DNA of 64,000 nucleotides from an uncultured Erysipelotrichaceae bacterium (GCA_902786245.1 CADABS010000006.1:1-64000), one strand, 5' to 3'; shown: positions 43,883-55,160, numbered from the stretch's first letter. The notes: a model not told the origin generated them from the letters alone. Numbers and translations are program-made.

Positions 43883-45148
43883 TTATTCAGCTGTTTCTGA
43901 TTCCTTTTCGAGCATCTGCTTGTCATATGCTTTGACAAACGGAACGTAGGCAAGGACGATGACTGCGAACAGTACGCAGCCCCAGATCAGACCGCCGATA
44001 CCATAGTTCATCATGTTTCCGACGAAGAATGGAAGGTTTGCCGCATTGGAGCCGGCTGTACCGTTTGCATATCCCAGCAGACCGATCATCTTCAGAATAT
44101 GTGTACCCCAGACAGATACCGTCGGAGCGATGATGACCCAGGGAATGAAGAAGAACGGATTCAGGATCATCGGCATGCCGAAGTATGCAGGTTCATCGAC
44201 ACCGAACAGCGCCGGCAGGAAGCTCAGTCTTGTAATGGACTTGTTGGATTCAGACTTGCAGAAGATCAGCGCGGCAACCAGCATCGGAATCGAACCTGTA
44301 CCGAAGCTCAGCGCATCGCCGATGAACATATTCGGCAGCGGCTGATTTGCCTGATATGCAGTCATGTTTTCCATCTGCAGCTGCATGAACAGCATCATGA
44401 TGATCGGTCCGGCTGTCATACCGCCATGGATACCGCAGAACCAGAGACCGTACAGGAAGACCATCAGGACCCAGTAGCCGAACACATTGGAACCCAGTGC
44501 TTTCAGCGGTGAAGAAACGATCGTATAGATCAGCTGATGGAAAGAACCCAGCGAAGTACCTGCGAACACTTTGCCCAGGATTGCAAACAGAATCATAGCG
44601 ATCGCACCCGGGATCAGAGATGTGAACTGTGCGGAAACCATCGGCGGAACCTGTTCCGGCAGCTTGATGACGATATTGTTCTTTTCACAGAACATGAAGA
44701 TCACACCGACAGCGAACGCAATGATAATTGCCGTGAACATGCCCTGGGAACCCAGCCAGCTGACAGGCAGCTGTGCTGCTCCGTAGGGATCCTCCGGAAC
44801 CGTATACGGTGTAACGATCAGGAAACATACAAGCGATGTCAGCGCAACAGCGATATCAGACTTAGCGAATCTGAAGTTTCTTGCGAACTGCAGCGCAACC
44901 AGGAAGGATACATAGACACCGAACATGCCGATCGTCCACTGATAGATCACGCTCAGAATACCTTTGATACCGGTCGATGTGATAAATGCCTGATATGCAT
45001 CAATACCCAGACCGTTGAACAGTGCTGCAAATCCGCCGAGCATTGTAACCGGCATCAGCAGCATAAATGAACTCTGTATGACATTCAGAACTTTATTCTG
45101 TGCAAACTTGCTGGACAGAATGACAAGTTTATCCAGGAACTTTTCCAT
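43883..45148 (-). CDS. PTS cellobiose/lactose-family IIC component
   Basis: A 421-aa membrane protein with about 10 hydrophobic segments. It has the IIC signatures FCGIHGGMTAGPI, PNMFIGDALSFGTGSIP and SFLPALFGVDEPAYFGMPM, all typical of CelB/LacE-type IIC. It imports and, with IIA and IIB partners encoded elsewhere, phosphorylates a beta-glucoside or diacetylchitobiose-like sugar. Promoter region holds a cre site (45200-45213), so CcpA control is likely. The RpiR-family regulator is encoded divergently. Confidence 0.93.
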   Translation of the reverse strand: MEKFLDKLVILSSKFAQNKVLNVIQSSFMLLMPVTMLGGFAALFNGLGIDAYQAFITSTGIKGILSVIYQWTIGMFGVYVSFLVALQFARNFRFAKSDIAVALTSLVCFLIVTPYTVPEDPYGAAQLPVSWLGSQGMFTAIIIAFAVGVIFMFCEKNNIVIKLPEQVPPMVSAQFTSLIPGAIAMILFAILGKVFAGTSLGSFHQLIYTIVSSPLKALGSNVFGYWVLMVFLYGLWFCGIHGGMTAGPIIMMLFMQLQMENMTAYQANQPLPNMFIGDALSFGTGSIPMLVAALIFCKSESNKSITRLSFLPALFGVDEPAYFGMPMILNPFFFIPWVIIAPTVSVWGTHILKMIGLLGYANGTAGSNAANLPFFVGNMMNYGIGGLIWGCVLFAVIVLAYVPFVKAYDKQMLEKESETAE

Positions 45149-45199
45149 TTCTCTTTCTCCTTTTTGACAGCACGGGCTGATCAGACCCGTTCATTACTG

Positions 45200-45213
45200 T
45201 GAAAGCGCTTTTA
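45200..45213 (-). promoter_or_regulatory. cre site for CcpA-type catabolite control
   Basis: TGAAAGCGCTTTTA fits the cre consensus (TGNNANCGNTNNCA-like) with one imperfect end. It lies between the PTS EIIC gene and the RpiR gene. Confidence 0.75.
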
Positions 45214-45326
45214 CCTCACACACATACTATAGCCAAACCCAAAACATGTGTCAATATCATTTTTATGTTTTTGAAACACATTTTATTTCTTATCCTGTAT
45301 AATGTTGTCAGAAAAGGAAAAAGATC

Positions 45327-46076
45327 ATGAATGTATTTGAACTGATGGACTCCCGGAAATCCTCATTTTCCAAAACAGACAGAGTTATCTATGAGGCAAT
45401 CAAAAAATTCCCGGCTGAATATGCAAACAACAGTATTACCAGCATCTGCAGCAGCGGCAACCTGACCAAATCCGCACTGACAAGATTCGCCCAGAAACTC
45501 GGCTATGCCGGATTCGTGGAATTCCAGTACCAGTTCCAGCAGGATCTGAGGTCATTTGATCATCAGAACGAATCTCTTTCCAGTGCCGATATCTACGGAA
45601 AGGTTCTGAAACAGGTCAGTGAAACTGCAGACAGAGACAGAATCAGAGCACTGATTCAGAAAATGCGCACGTCCGGACAGGTATTCATTCTCGGATCAAA
45701 TCTTTCCCGTCTGCCTGCCGAGGAGCTGCTGATCACATTGTCCTTTAAGAAAGACATCCGCTCTGCAATTCCGGATATGGATATTCTGCCCTATCATTTC
45801 CATACAGATGACATGATCATCATCTATTCCGCAATCAGCGGAAGTACTTTCCAGCCGCTTTTGAAATTGCTCCGCCGGGAGGGACAGGAAAAACCGCATA
45901 TGGTTCTGATTACCGTCAACGCAAAACATCCCCTGCGCCATAACTTCGATGAAGTCTTCGTGCTGCCCACCTCCTCGATGGCCGAATCCCCTGCCAAAAC
46001 CGTTCTCTCCGATACCTTCGCGTTTCTGATGTTCAATGACATTCTCGCGGATCTGCTTGCCGAAGAAAAAGAATAA
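45327..46076 (+). CDS. MurR/RpiR-family regulator
   Basis: A 249-aa protein. Residues 1-75 hold an HTH of the RpiR family (SITSICSSGNLTKSALTRFAQKLGY), residues about 100-235 a SIS sugar-phosphate-binding domain (VFILGSNLSRLPAEELL, MIIIYSAISGSTFQPLLKLL). It likely senses a sugar phosphate and controls the divergent EIIC gene and perhaps the two GH1 genes. TATAAT and a GGAAAAAG SD are upstream. Confidence 0.93.
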   Translation: MNVFELMDSRKSSFSKTDRVIYEAIKKFPAEYANNSITSICSSGNLTKSALTRFAQKLGYAGFVEFQYQFQQDLRSFDHQNESLSSADIYGKVLKQVSETADRDRIRALIQKMRTSGQVFILGSNLSRLPAEELLITLSFKKDIRSAIPDMDILPYHFHTDDMIIIYSAISGSTFQPLLKLLRREGQEKPHMVLITVNAKHPLRHNFDEVFVLPTSSMAESPAKTVLSDTFAFLMFNDILADLLAEEKE

Positions 46077-46080
46077 AGTT

Positions 46081-46125
46081 AAAAAAAAGAATGAGTCCCG
46101 TCAATCTGACAGGCTCATTCTTTCT
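46081..46125. terminator. Bidirectional terminator between RpiR and GH1 genes
   Basis: AGAATGAG/CTCATTCT stem flanked by an A-run (left) and T-rich stretch (right), serving both convergent genes. Confidence 0.8.
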
Positions 46126-46132
46126 TATTGGA

Positions 46133-47608
<1,476 letters not shown>

Positions 47609-47616
47609 TCATAAAA

Positions 47617-47634
47617 CATTCACTGAAATGAATG
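47617..47634. promoter_or_regulatory. Inverted repeat in the leader of the first GH1 gene
   Basis: Perfect CATTCA-N6-TGAATG, in the 5' leader, 36 bases before the ATG at 47581. Could be an operator for the RpiR protein or an RNA hairpin. A candidate TATAAT lies upstream around 47703-47708. Confidence 0.35.
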
Positions 47635-47774
47635 ATCAGATCCTGTCTGAGAGGTGAACTCACATGAACAAGTGTCCTATGATATCTGCACCTTTACTGT
47701 TATCCATATTATAGCATGTTTACCATAGTTAACCGGTATAATAACCCCTGTTTATACGCATCCGGTCAGGGCAA

Positions 47775-47812
47775 AACAAAAACGGCATACGCTGATTGAT
47801 GATATGCCGCTT
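47775..47812 (-). terminator. Terminator of the thiamine transporter gene
   Basis: CGGCATA/TATGCCG stem followed on the minus strand by TTTTTGTTTTG, just past the stop at 47819. Confidence 0.8.
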
Positions 47813-47818
47813 TGTTTC

Positions 47819-48361
47819 TTATTTGAAATGCCTGTCTTTGTTCAGACGCTCCGAAATCAGCGGAACAACGATCAGACACAACAGCATCGTCGGAATCATA
47901 TACCATGCGTTATAGGTAAAGCTTCCCCACCACGGTGTGCTCCAGTAGATCGTGCCGGCAATGACATGCAGAGCCAGACGGATCAGATTGGTAACCGCAA
48001 CACCGGAATAGAATTTTCCGTAATTCGGGAACAGACTTGCCAGACCGTAGATACCGAAAGCAATCGGATATTCCATCAGGAACTGCAGAACGATCTGGAA
48101 CAGACTGAATCCGTCATTGCTCTGAACCACATAGACACGTCCTGTCAGAAACATCAGCAGGACCGACAGCAGACATACTGCCGTGCCTTTTTTCCATCCC
48201 AGATGATAGGACGCAAGAAGCAGCGGTATGACCGCCAGTCCCAGCGATCCTCCGTTGGGCATCTGGAACAGCCCGGTCGCATTCGCCAGCCAGTCGAAGA
48301 CGAAGAACAATGCCAGGTACATTGCCATGTACGTGATAGAACGGATCTGATCATTTCTCAT
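47819..48361 (-). CDS. thiT: ThiT-type thiamine ECF substrate-binding membrane protein
   Basis: A 180-aa protein with about six hydrophobic segments and the ThiT features GGSLGLAVIPLLLASYHLGW, LQFLMEYPIAFGIYGLASLF and YWSTPWWGSFTYNAWYM. It is the substrate-capturing S-component that needs shared ECF energising subunits, not present in this window. The TPP riboswitch upstream (48410-48484) supports the thiamine role. ATG 48361 follows GGAGGTG; the open frame continuing upstream crosses the riboswitch and is not translated. Confidence 0.93.
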   Translation of the reverse strand: MRNDQIRSITYMAMYLALFFVFDWLANATGLFQMPNGGSLGLAVIPLLLASYHLGWKKGTAVCLLSVLLMFLTGRVYVVQSNDGFSLFQIVLQFLMEYPIAFGIYGLASLFPNYGKFYSGVAVTNLIRLALHVIAGTIYWSTPWWGSFTYNAWYMIPTMLLCLIVVPLISERLNKDRHFK

Positions 48362-48409
48362 AAAAAATACACCTCCATTTTCATTGAGGCGTAAGGAATC
48401 AAATACATC
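48362..48409 (-). promoter_or_regulatory. Expression platform of the TPP riboswitch
   Basis: In the leader, GCGUAGGGA (48415-48423, aptamer 3' part) can pair with UCCUUACGC (48389-48397) over 9 bases. The neighbouring GCCUC can instead pair with the SD region GGAGG (48372-48376). This looks like an SD-sequestering translational switch. Confidence 0.6.
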
Positions 48410-48484
48410 TGAACTCCCTACGCTAGTACGAACTAGATCAGGTGGATAAGGGTCTTTCTCAGCACAGTTGTGCACCCCTGTTCA
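48410..48484 (-). ncRNA. TPP riboswitch aptamer
   Basis: Minus strand shows the THI-element core: ACAGGGGUGC, GCUGAGA, ACCUGAUCUAGUUCGUAC and GCGUAGGGA. These match the conserved P1-J/GCUGAGA and CUGAUC...UAGCGUAGGGA of the TPP aptamer. TPP binding should repress the downstream thiT. Confidence 0.95.
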
Positions 48485-48492
48485 CGTATGTA

Positions 48493-48521
48493 ATTATAAA
48501 AAGAAAAGAGTCCTGTGTAAA
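48493..48521 (-). promoter_or_regulatory. Promoter of the TPP riboswitch/thiT transcript
   Basis: Minus strand TTTACA, 17-base spacer, TATAAT; the start falls just upstream of the aptamer. It overlaps the end of the lipoprotein gene. Confidence 0.8.
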
Positions 48522-48525
48522 GAAC

Positions 48526-49263
48526 TCATTCGTAGGTGTATTCCGTATAGGTCAGAACCTTCTCCTGATTTTCCGATACGATCGAATATACCGCGGAAGA
48601 AACGATCAGTCCCTTCTCATTGTATGTCAGTATGGTATGTCCCTTGAACACACCTGCCATCATCGTATTGATCCGGGTCAGGCGGCCTGCACCGTCATAC
48701 TCCATCGTATAGTCATAGGTCGAAACCGGATCTGTCGTATTGTCGGTCAGCTTGGAATGCGTACCGTGCCCGCTATTGTCATAATCGAACACGATCGTGC
48801 GCAGCGGTACCGAATCCGCTGTTTTTCCTGTTCCCTCATAATCCGCCAGGGATACCATCTTTCCGTCTGTATACAGATATTCCGTAAACACATTATTACC
48901 GGAACGGGAAATCGCCATCTTCTTCTCGTTATAGTTGTACGTATATGTAACTGCACCGATCTTCTCATCGCTGCCGTCATTCAGAGAATAGACGGAACAT
49001 GCGCCGGTACTGAAATCGCATTCCGTTACCGTACGGCTGGATGCGGGCTTGACCTTTTTCACCACATCTTCCACCGTTGTATAAGTATCGGCCGCATCAG
49101 GAATATATACTGTTGCGATCCGCTTGGTGACTGCCGCCGCTTTCATGAACTGCGGATAGAGATAATAATACTCAGCTGAATACGCCGCGGAATGCTTGGC
49201 GCATCCGGTCAGGAAAACACACAGGATTCCCGACAAAATGAATGAAAATATCTTCTTTATCAT
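48526..49263 (-). CDS. Secreted lipoprotein with YD-repeat-like region, unknown function
   Basis: A 245-aa protein with a lipobox (LTGCAKHS, Cys at about 21), so it is anchored to the outer face of the membrane. The C-terminal half is rich in Tyr and has YDYTMEYDGAGRLTRI, similar to RHS/YD repeats but few in number. A weak hairpin (48508-48528) at its end may terminate. Promoter at 49295-49323. Confidence 0.85.
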   Translation of the reverse strand: MIKKIFSFILSGILCVFLTGCAKHSAAYSAEYYYLYPQFMKAAAVTKRIATVYIPDAADTYTTVEDVVKKVKPASSRTVTECDFSTGACSVYSLNDGSDEKIGAVTYTYNYNEKKMAISRSGNNVFTEYLYTDGKMVSLADYEGTGKTADSVPLRTIVFDYDNSGHGTHSKLTDNTTDPVSTYDYTMEYDGAGRLTRINTMMAGVFKGHTILTYNEKGLIVSSAVYSIVSENQEKVLTYTEYTYE

Positions 49264-49294
49264 AGCCGCCTCCTCGACGCCCCCTTACGGGCTC

Positions 49295-49323
49295 ATTATA
49301 CAGAAAATACGATTTTTTCACAA
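49295..49323 (-). promoter_or_regulatory. Promoter of the lipoprotein gene
   Basis: Minus strand TTGTGA, 17-base spacer, TATAAT, 31 bases before the ATG. Confidence 0.7.
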
Positions 49324-49612
49324 ATCAGCGCCTTTTTTACATTATACGAAGTACAGCCTTTGTCTCAAAAAATGCACAGAAAAAAAGCATTGTCTGCCCA
49401 AATCAATGCTTTTTAACCGTTTCTATTACCGCTTTTTGGAGGACACGGTATTGATGTTCACTGACCGATTTTGAGGATTTAACAGGAAAGAGCACTTTAT
49501 CGGTTAGTTCATACTAACTATAATACAGATGAACTCTCTGCCTGTCAATACCATTATTTGTTTATATTGCAAAAAAACATATACCCGTCATTGGTATCTG
49601 CTGTTTCTGTAT
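49324..49612. other. Intergenic stretch with terminator and a palindrome
   Basis: No coding region is seen. It has a hairpin AAAAAGCATTG/CAATGCTTTTT at 49383-49414, which could terminate transcription in either direction. At 49503-49518 lies the perfect palindrome GTTAGT-TCAT-ACTAAC, overlapped by a TATAAT on the plus strand. A plus-strand frame from 49529 to 49834 has no family match and is antisense to the Rpn remnant, so I leave it out. Confidence 0.6.
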
Positions 49613-49774
49613 TCACCCGCACAGGATCCCGCGGATTTCGGATTCGCTCTTTCTGCTGATTTCCATCAGCGCATTGTACAGTTCCAATGCCCATTTTCTG
49701 TGCCCCTTGAAAATCAGCGCGAATATTTCCGGCTTATACTGCCGGCTGACTGTTTCTTTGTTATTTGCAGACAT
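49613..49774 (-). pseudogene. Truncated Rpn-family (PD-(D/E)XK) gene, 53 codons
   Basis: A short open frame, MSANNKETVSRQYKPEIFAL, followed by IFKGHRKWALELYNALMEIS and an early stop. This is the N-terminus of Rpn/PD-(D/E)XK transposase-like proteins (the RxYKxxxFxxxF...ALxLYNAL pattern). The nuclease core is absent. SD AGGAGG and a TTTAAA-17-TATAAT promoter (49816-49844) are intact, so the stub may still be expressed. A complete member is at 55301-56113 but the N-termini differ. Confidence 0.7.
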
Positions 49775-49815
49775 ACCATCCTCCTAAGCAAAAGAGGATA
49801 CGTTTCCGCACCCTC

Positions 49816-49844
49816 ATTATACTTATTCAAATGAAATCTTTAAA
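49816..49844 (-). promoter_or_regulatory. Promoter of the Rpn remnant
   Basis: TTTAAA, 17-base spacer, TATAAT on the minus strand, about 42 bases before the ATG at 49774. Confidence 0.6.
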
Positions 49845-49867
49845 TCGTATCAAAATCCGTTATTTCG

Positions 49868-51343
<1,476 letters not shown>

Positions 51344-51427
51344 TCAATATCTTACTACAAAGGCCACCCTGAATACATCGGCACATCCTTCCTTTCCGTC
51401 AGGACAATAAAAATATAGAATATACAT

Positions 51428-53560
51428 ATGAGCAGACCCGATATATACATACTGCAGAGTCTGGAAGACTCTGTTCATACTTTTCTGTCAGATACCGACG
51501 CATGGATCCGCTACGAAGAAACCGATGCGCAGAACATCCGCGCATCCATTGCGGAATACGCAAAGAAACAGATTCTTCCGCTGATGAAAGACATGTCTGT
51601 CGATGAACTGGCAAGACTGAAGCAGAATCTGCGGATCACCGCCCTGAAAGAAAGCGGCTTTCTTTCTCTGGCAGATATTCTGCAGAGCACAAAGAAACAG
51701 CTGGCAGATGTCAACGGCATCTCCGATGAAACCGCAGAATACCTTCTTTCCGCCTGCGAAAGCATCCAGAAAGACATTGCGGCATCCTCGCATTTCAAAC
51801 TGAAAACAGAACCGGAGATGACGGAGATCCTCCGCAGTATCCATACCCTGCTGGGACATGAAAAAATGGTTGTGCGGGCATCTTCTCTGAGTGAAAGATA
51901 CAGAGACAGACTGACTGCCTGTCTGGAAGAAATCCAGCCCCTGAAGAAAAACAGCTTCGCATGGTTTTTCGTATCCGGCCGGAAAAAGAAAGAAGCCCTG
52001 TCTGCCTTTGAAGAACTGCAGGAGATCACTTCATCTGATGCATTCCGCATACTGGATACGCTCCATGACGAAGAAAAGAACCTGCGGGAAATCACCGGCC
52101 AGCAGCTGTTCGAAGACTACCGGACAAGACCTGCCGTCTATGAAAAAGTCCTGATTGAACAGGATGACCGGTTCGTCGATTACGACACGATCGAAGGCGG
52201 CATTCCTTCCCAGATGGCAGCGGAAATCAACCGCCTCGAACTGCATACTGACCTGCTGAAGGCAGAACTGAGAAGCTACCAGACCTTCGGCGTCAAATAC
52301 ATCCTGACCCAGAAGAACGTTCTTCTCGGCGATGAGATGGGCCTTGGCAAAACCGTGGAAGCCATTGCGGCAATGACCCATCTTGCCGCAAACGGTGCCA
52401 TGCATTTCATGGTCGTATGCCCGGCCGGTGTACTGATCAACTGGAACCGGGAAATCCTCCATCACAGCCGGCTGACACCGGTCATGATCCATGGCCGCGA
52501 TATGAACGCACTGGAAGAATGGCTCCGCTATGGAGGTATCGCCGTAACCACCTATGAATCCATATCGAAATTCGATCTTCCCGAAGACTTCGAAATGGAA
52601 ATGATCACCGCGGATGAAGCACAGTACATCAAGAATCCGAATGCCCGGAGAACACAGAGATTCAGAAAATTCTCCCTGCAGGCAAAGCGGACGCTGTATA
52701 TGACCGGAACACCGCTGGAAAACAGAGTTGATGAGATGTGCGAACTGATCCGGGCATTGCAGCCGAATGTCGCACTGGAACTGGAAAGCAGAAAATACCT
52801 TGCGGCAGCCCCGCTGTTCAAAGAACTCGCTGCCCCTGTCTACCTGCGCAGAAGAAGAGAAGACGTACTGAACGAACTTCCGGATATCATCTACACCGAT
52901 GAATGGTGCGAACTGTCCCTGTCCGAACGCATGCAGTATATGCAGGATGTGCGCGACGGAGCTTTCAACCGCATGCGCAGAGTCTCCTGGATCCGGGCAG
53001 ATCTTTTCTCCACAAAGGCAAACCGCCTGAAAGAACTCGTCGAAACCGCAAAGGAAGAAGGCAGAAGAGTACTGGTCTTCTCCTGGTTCCTGGATACAGT
53101 CTGCACGGTCCGTTCCCTGCTGAATGACAGCTGCACAGGTGTCATCACCGGTGCCGTTCGCCCAGCCGAGCGTCAGGAAATCATCGACCGTTTCAGCGAA
53201 GCCCCTCCCGGTTCAGTTCTGATCATGCAGGCAATGGCCGGCGGCATCGGTCTCAATATCCAGAGCGCATCCATGATCATCTTCGCCGAGCCGCAGATCA
53301 AACCCTCCATTGAACAGCAGTCCATTTCCCGTGCCTACCGCATGGGTCAGACCAGAACCGTCACCGTCCACCGGCTGCTGGCCGTCAATACCATTGACGA
53401 AGCCATGTGCGAAATGCTGGAAAGAAAACAGGAGATCTTCGATGCCTTCGCAGATGAATCCGTCATGGCTGAAGAAGAACTCAATACTGCCGAACAGAGC
53501 GCATGGATCCAGTCCATGATCAGAAAGGAACAGGAGAAACTGCAGGAAGAGCTGATGTAA
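51428..53560 (+). CDS. Snf2/SWI2-family ATPase (DEAD-box-like helicase)
   Basis: A 710-aa protein. The N-terminal 280 residues are helical and unassigned. From about 285 it has the Snf2 motifs: VLLGDEMGLGKTVEAIAAM (I), MITADEAQYIKN (DEAQ, II), YMTGTPLENR (III), then the helicase C lobe with VLVFSWFL and motifs LIMQAMAGGIGLNIQSA (V) and ISRAYRMGQTRTVTVHR (VI). It should move on double-stranded DNA or displace DNA-bound proteins. No SWIM zinc or nuclease domain is seen. No SD: a TAGAAT -10-like hexamer lies 6 bases before the ATG, so a leaderless mRNA is possible. Confidence 0.9.
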   Translation: MSRPDIYILQSLEDSVHTFLSDTDAWIRYEETDAQNIRASIAEYAKKQILPLMKDMSVDELARLKQNLRITALKESGFLSLADILQSTKKQLADVNGISDETAEYLLSACESIQKDIAASSHFKLKTEPEMTEILRSIHTLLGHEKMVVRASSLSERYRDRLTACLEEIQPLKKNSFAWFFVSGRKKKEALSAFEELQEITSSDAFRILDTLHDEEKNLREITGQQLFEDYRTRPAVYEKVLIEQDDRFVDYDTIEGGIPSQMAAEINRLELHTDLLKAELRSYQTFGVKYILTQKNVLLGDEMGLGKTVEAIAAMTHLAANGAMHFMVVCPAGVLINWNREILHHSRLTPVMIHGRDMNALEEWLRYGGIAVTTYESISKFDLPEDFEMEMITADEAQYIKNPNARRTQRFRKFSLQAKRTLYMTGTPLENRVDEMCELIRALQPNVALELESRKYLAAAPLFKELAAPVYLRRRREDVLNELPDIIYTDEWCELSLSERMQYMQDVRDGAFNRMRRVSWIRADLFSTKANRLKELVETAKEEGRRVLVFSWFLDTVCTVRSLLNDSCTGVITGAVRPAERQEIIDRFSEAPPGSVLIMQAMAGGIGLNIQSASMIIFAEPQIKPSIEQQSISRAYRMGQTRTVTVHRLLAVNTIDEAMCEMLERKQEIFDAFADESVMAEEELNTAEQSAWIQSMIRKEQEKLQEELM

Positions 53561-53588
53561 AGCCTTTCCCACAATCAGAATCCTCCGC

Positions 53589-53594
53589 TATAAT
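53589..53594 (+). promoter_or_regulatory. -10 element very close to the start of the next gene
   Basis: TATAAT ends 6 bases before ATG 53601, so a transcript would start at or near the start codon. -35 is weak (TTCCCA). Confidence 0.5.
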
Positions 53595-53600
53595 GAGACC

Positions 53601-54035
53601 ATGATAGATAAGAAAACCGCAAAGAAGCTGCGCCACTGGCAGCTCGATATCGTCGACCAGATCGAAGCATTCGAATACATCGTCGACCACTACAAAAAAG
53701 AACCGCAGTATCTGAACCCGGTCAAAAGAGTACTGGAAGAAAGAAAAAAACACCTGGAAATCATGAAAGGTGTTACCGGTATCGATGTCGAACCGGACCA
53801 GAACGATCTGAAATACTCCAAGCGCATTCTGAAATTCTTCTCTGACCGCAGACTGTTCAGCTGCTGGGCGGGCGTTCTTTCGGAAAACGCAAGAATGCAT
53901 ACGGAAATGACTGCAGAGTTTCCTCAGCTCAAGCGGATCGTCGAAGCAGAAAAAAGATTCTCTGATTCCCTGAAACGGACTGAACTCGTCGCAAAGAAAC
54001 AAAGAGATCTGAACAGAAAGATCAACAGCAACTGA
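53601..54035 (+). CDS. Coiled-coil-rich basic protein, unknown function
   Basis: A 144-aa protein without signal or membrane segment, mostly alpha-helical and rich in Lys/Arg/Glu (KKPQYLNPVKRVLEERKKH-like region). No family recognised. It follows the Snf2 gene after 40 bases, with a TATAAT directly before the ATG and no SD, hence probably leaderless. A strong terminator follows. Confidence 0.75.
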   Translation: MIDKKTAKKLRHWQLDIVDQIEAFEYIVDHYKKEPQYLNPVKRVLEERKKHLEIMKGVTGIDVEPDQNDLKYSKRILKFFSDRRLFSCWAGVLSENARMHTEMTAEFPQLKRIVEAEKRFSDSLKRTELVAKKQRDLNRKINSN

Positions 54036-54060
54036 CACCTGGAAACAGGTGTTTTTGTTT
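54035..54060 (+). terminator. Strong terminator
   Basis: ACACCTG/CAGGTGT stem with GAAA loop followed by TTTTTG, directly at the stop of the 53601 gene. Confidence 0.9.
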
Positions 54061-54068
54061 CAGGTGAT

Positions 54069-54410
54069 TCAGAAGATTACTTTCAGAATGATACTGATGA
54101 TCAGCAGTGTTACACCTGCATTCCAGAAACTGCTGTCTGCCGCATTATTTCTCTGATAGCCGCCTGCTCTGTCCACTTCCTGCGCAATCATGATATGCCC
54201 AGCCGGATTCAGGCCATTGGAAAAACCGGAAGGAAGACCGGGTCTTGCCGGGGCAATGCCGGCACCGAGTATTAGCAGAACAATACCTGTCAGGATGCCT
54301 GCCGTACTGAATGTATTCACGTCACCCTTTCTGAATACTGTATACCCGAGACACACCAGCAGCGCACATCCGCAGATGATCAGATATTTTTTCGTCAGAA
54401 TATTTTTCAT
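54069..54410 (-). CDS. Small membrane protein, unknown function
   Basis: A 113-aa protein with three hydrophobic helices: YLIICGCALLVCLGYTVF, STAGILTGIVLLILGAGIA and a C-terminal VTLLIISIILKVIF. The loop between is Gly/Pro-rich (PARPGLPSGFSNGL). Six bases behind the FocA-type gene on the same strand, so possibly cotranscribed. No known domain. Confidence 0.7.
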   Translation of the reverse strand: MKNILTKKYLIICGCALLVCLGYTVFRKGDVNTFSTAGILTGIVLLILGAGIAPARPGLPSGFSNGLNPAGHIMIAQEVDRAGGYQRNNAADSSFWNAGVTLLIISIILKVIF

Positions 54411-54416
54411 CGTCTT

Positions 54417-55160
54417 TTACTTTCCGTAAATCACTGTATACATAACCGGAATGAACAGCGCTCCGCCGATCATATTCCCGACCGTTACCGGGATCAGATT
54501 GGCAAACAGACCTGCAGCCGTTACATTTCCTCCGGCGAACATTCCAAGCGGGATATAAGTCATATTGGCAACACTGTGCTCAAACCCGGCAAAGACGAAT
54601 AGCATGATCGGAAACCATATTGCAAAAATCTTTCCTGTCAGATCTTTGGAACCTGCCTGAAACCAGCATGCAAGCACGACCAGAATATTGCACAGAATGC
54701 CTTTGATCACTGCTTCCATAAACGGCATGGATGCCTTGGATACGGCCAGTGCCTGTGCCCTTGCCTGCAGATCGCCTGTATATAAACCGCTGTTGGCCAG
54801 CAGGAATGCCAGCAGCACCGATCCGCACAGATTGCCGAGATAGACAACGCCCCAGTTTGTCAGCATGCCCTTCCATGTAATCTGATGATCCATCAGTGCC
54901 AGTGTCATCAGATTATTGCCGGTGAACAGTTCTGCTCCGCACAGAATCACCAGCATCAGTCCGACCGGAAACAGCGCCGATCCGATCAGTTTGGATACCG
55001 TTCCTGCTTCTGATGCGGTCGCGCTCAGAAAGACATGGCAGCCAAACCCGATAAACATACCTGCCAGAATTCCCAGCAGAAACATTTTATGTACCGGCAG
55101 AGATGCTTTGTTCTTTCCGTTATTGATCCATATCTGCAGTATTTCTTTAGGTGTATTCAT
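54417..55160 (-). CDS. Formate/nitrite transporter family (FocA/NirC-type)
   Basis: A 247-aa protein with six hydrophobic helices and the FNT signatures FIGFGCHVFLSA, GAELFTGNNLMTLALMDH, NWGVVYLGNLCGSVLLAF and VGNMIGGALF. The channel moves formate, nitrite or related anions across the membrane. The second ATG (55160) is preferred: GGAGGG is 8 bases upstream but only 2 from the first ATG. Confidence 0.93.
   Translation of the reverse strand: MNTPKEILQIWINNGKNKASLPVHKMFLLGILAGMFIGFGCHVFLSATASEAGTVSKLIGSALFPVGLMLVILCGAELFTGNNLMTLALMDHQITWKGMLTNWGVVYLGNLCGSVLLAFLLANSGLYTGDLQARAQALAVSKASMPFMEAVIKGILCNILVVLACWFQAGSKDLTGKIFAIWFPIMLFVFAGFEHSVANMTYIPLGMFAGGNVTAAGLFANLIPVTVGNMIGGALFIPVMYTVIYGK

Noticed and set aside
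49529-49834. Plus-strand open frame of about 100 codons
   Set aside because: No SD, no homology, and it runs antisense over the better supported Rpn remnant.
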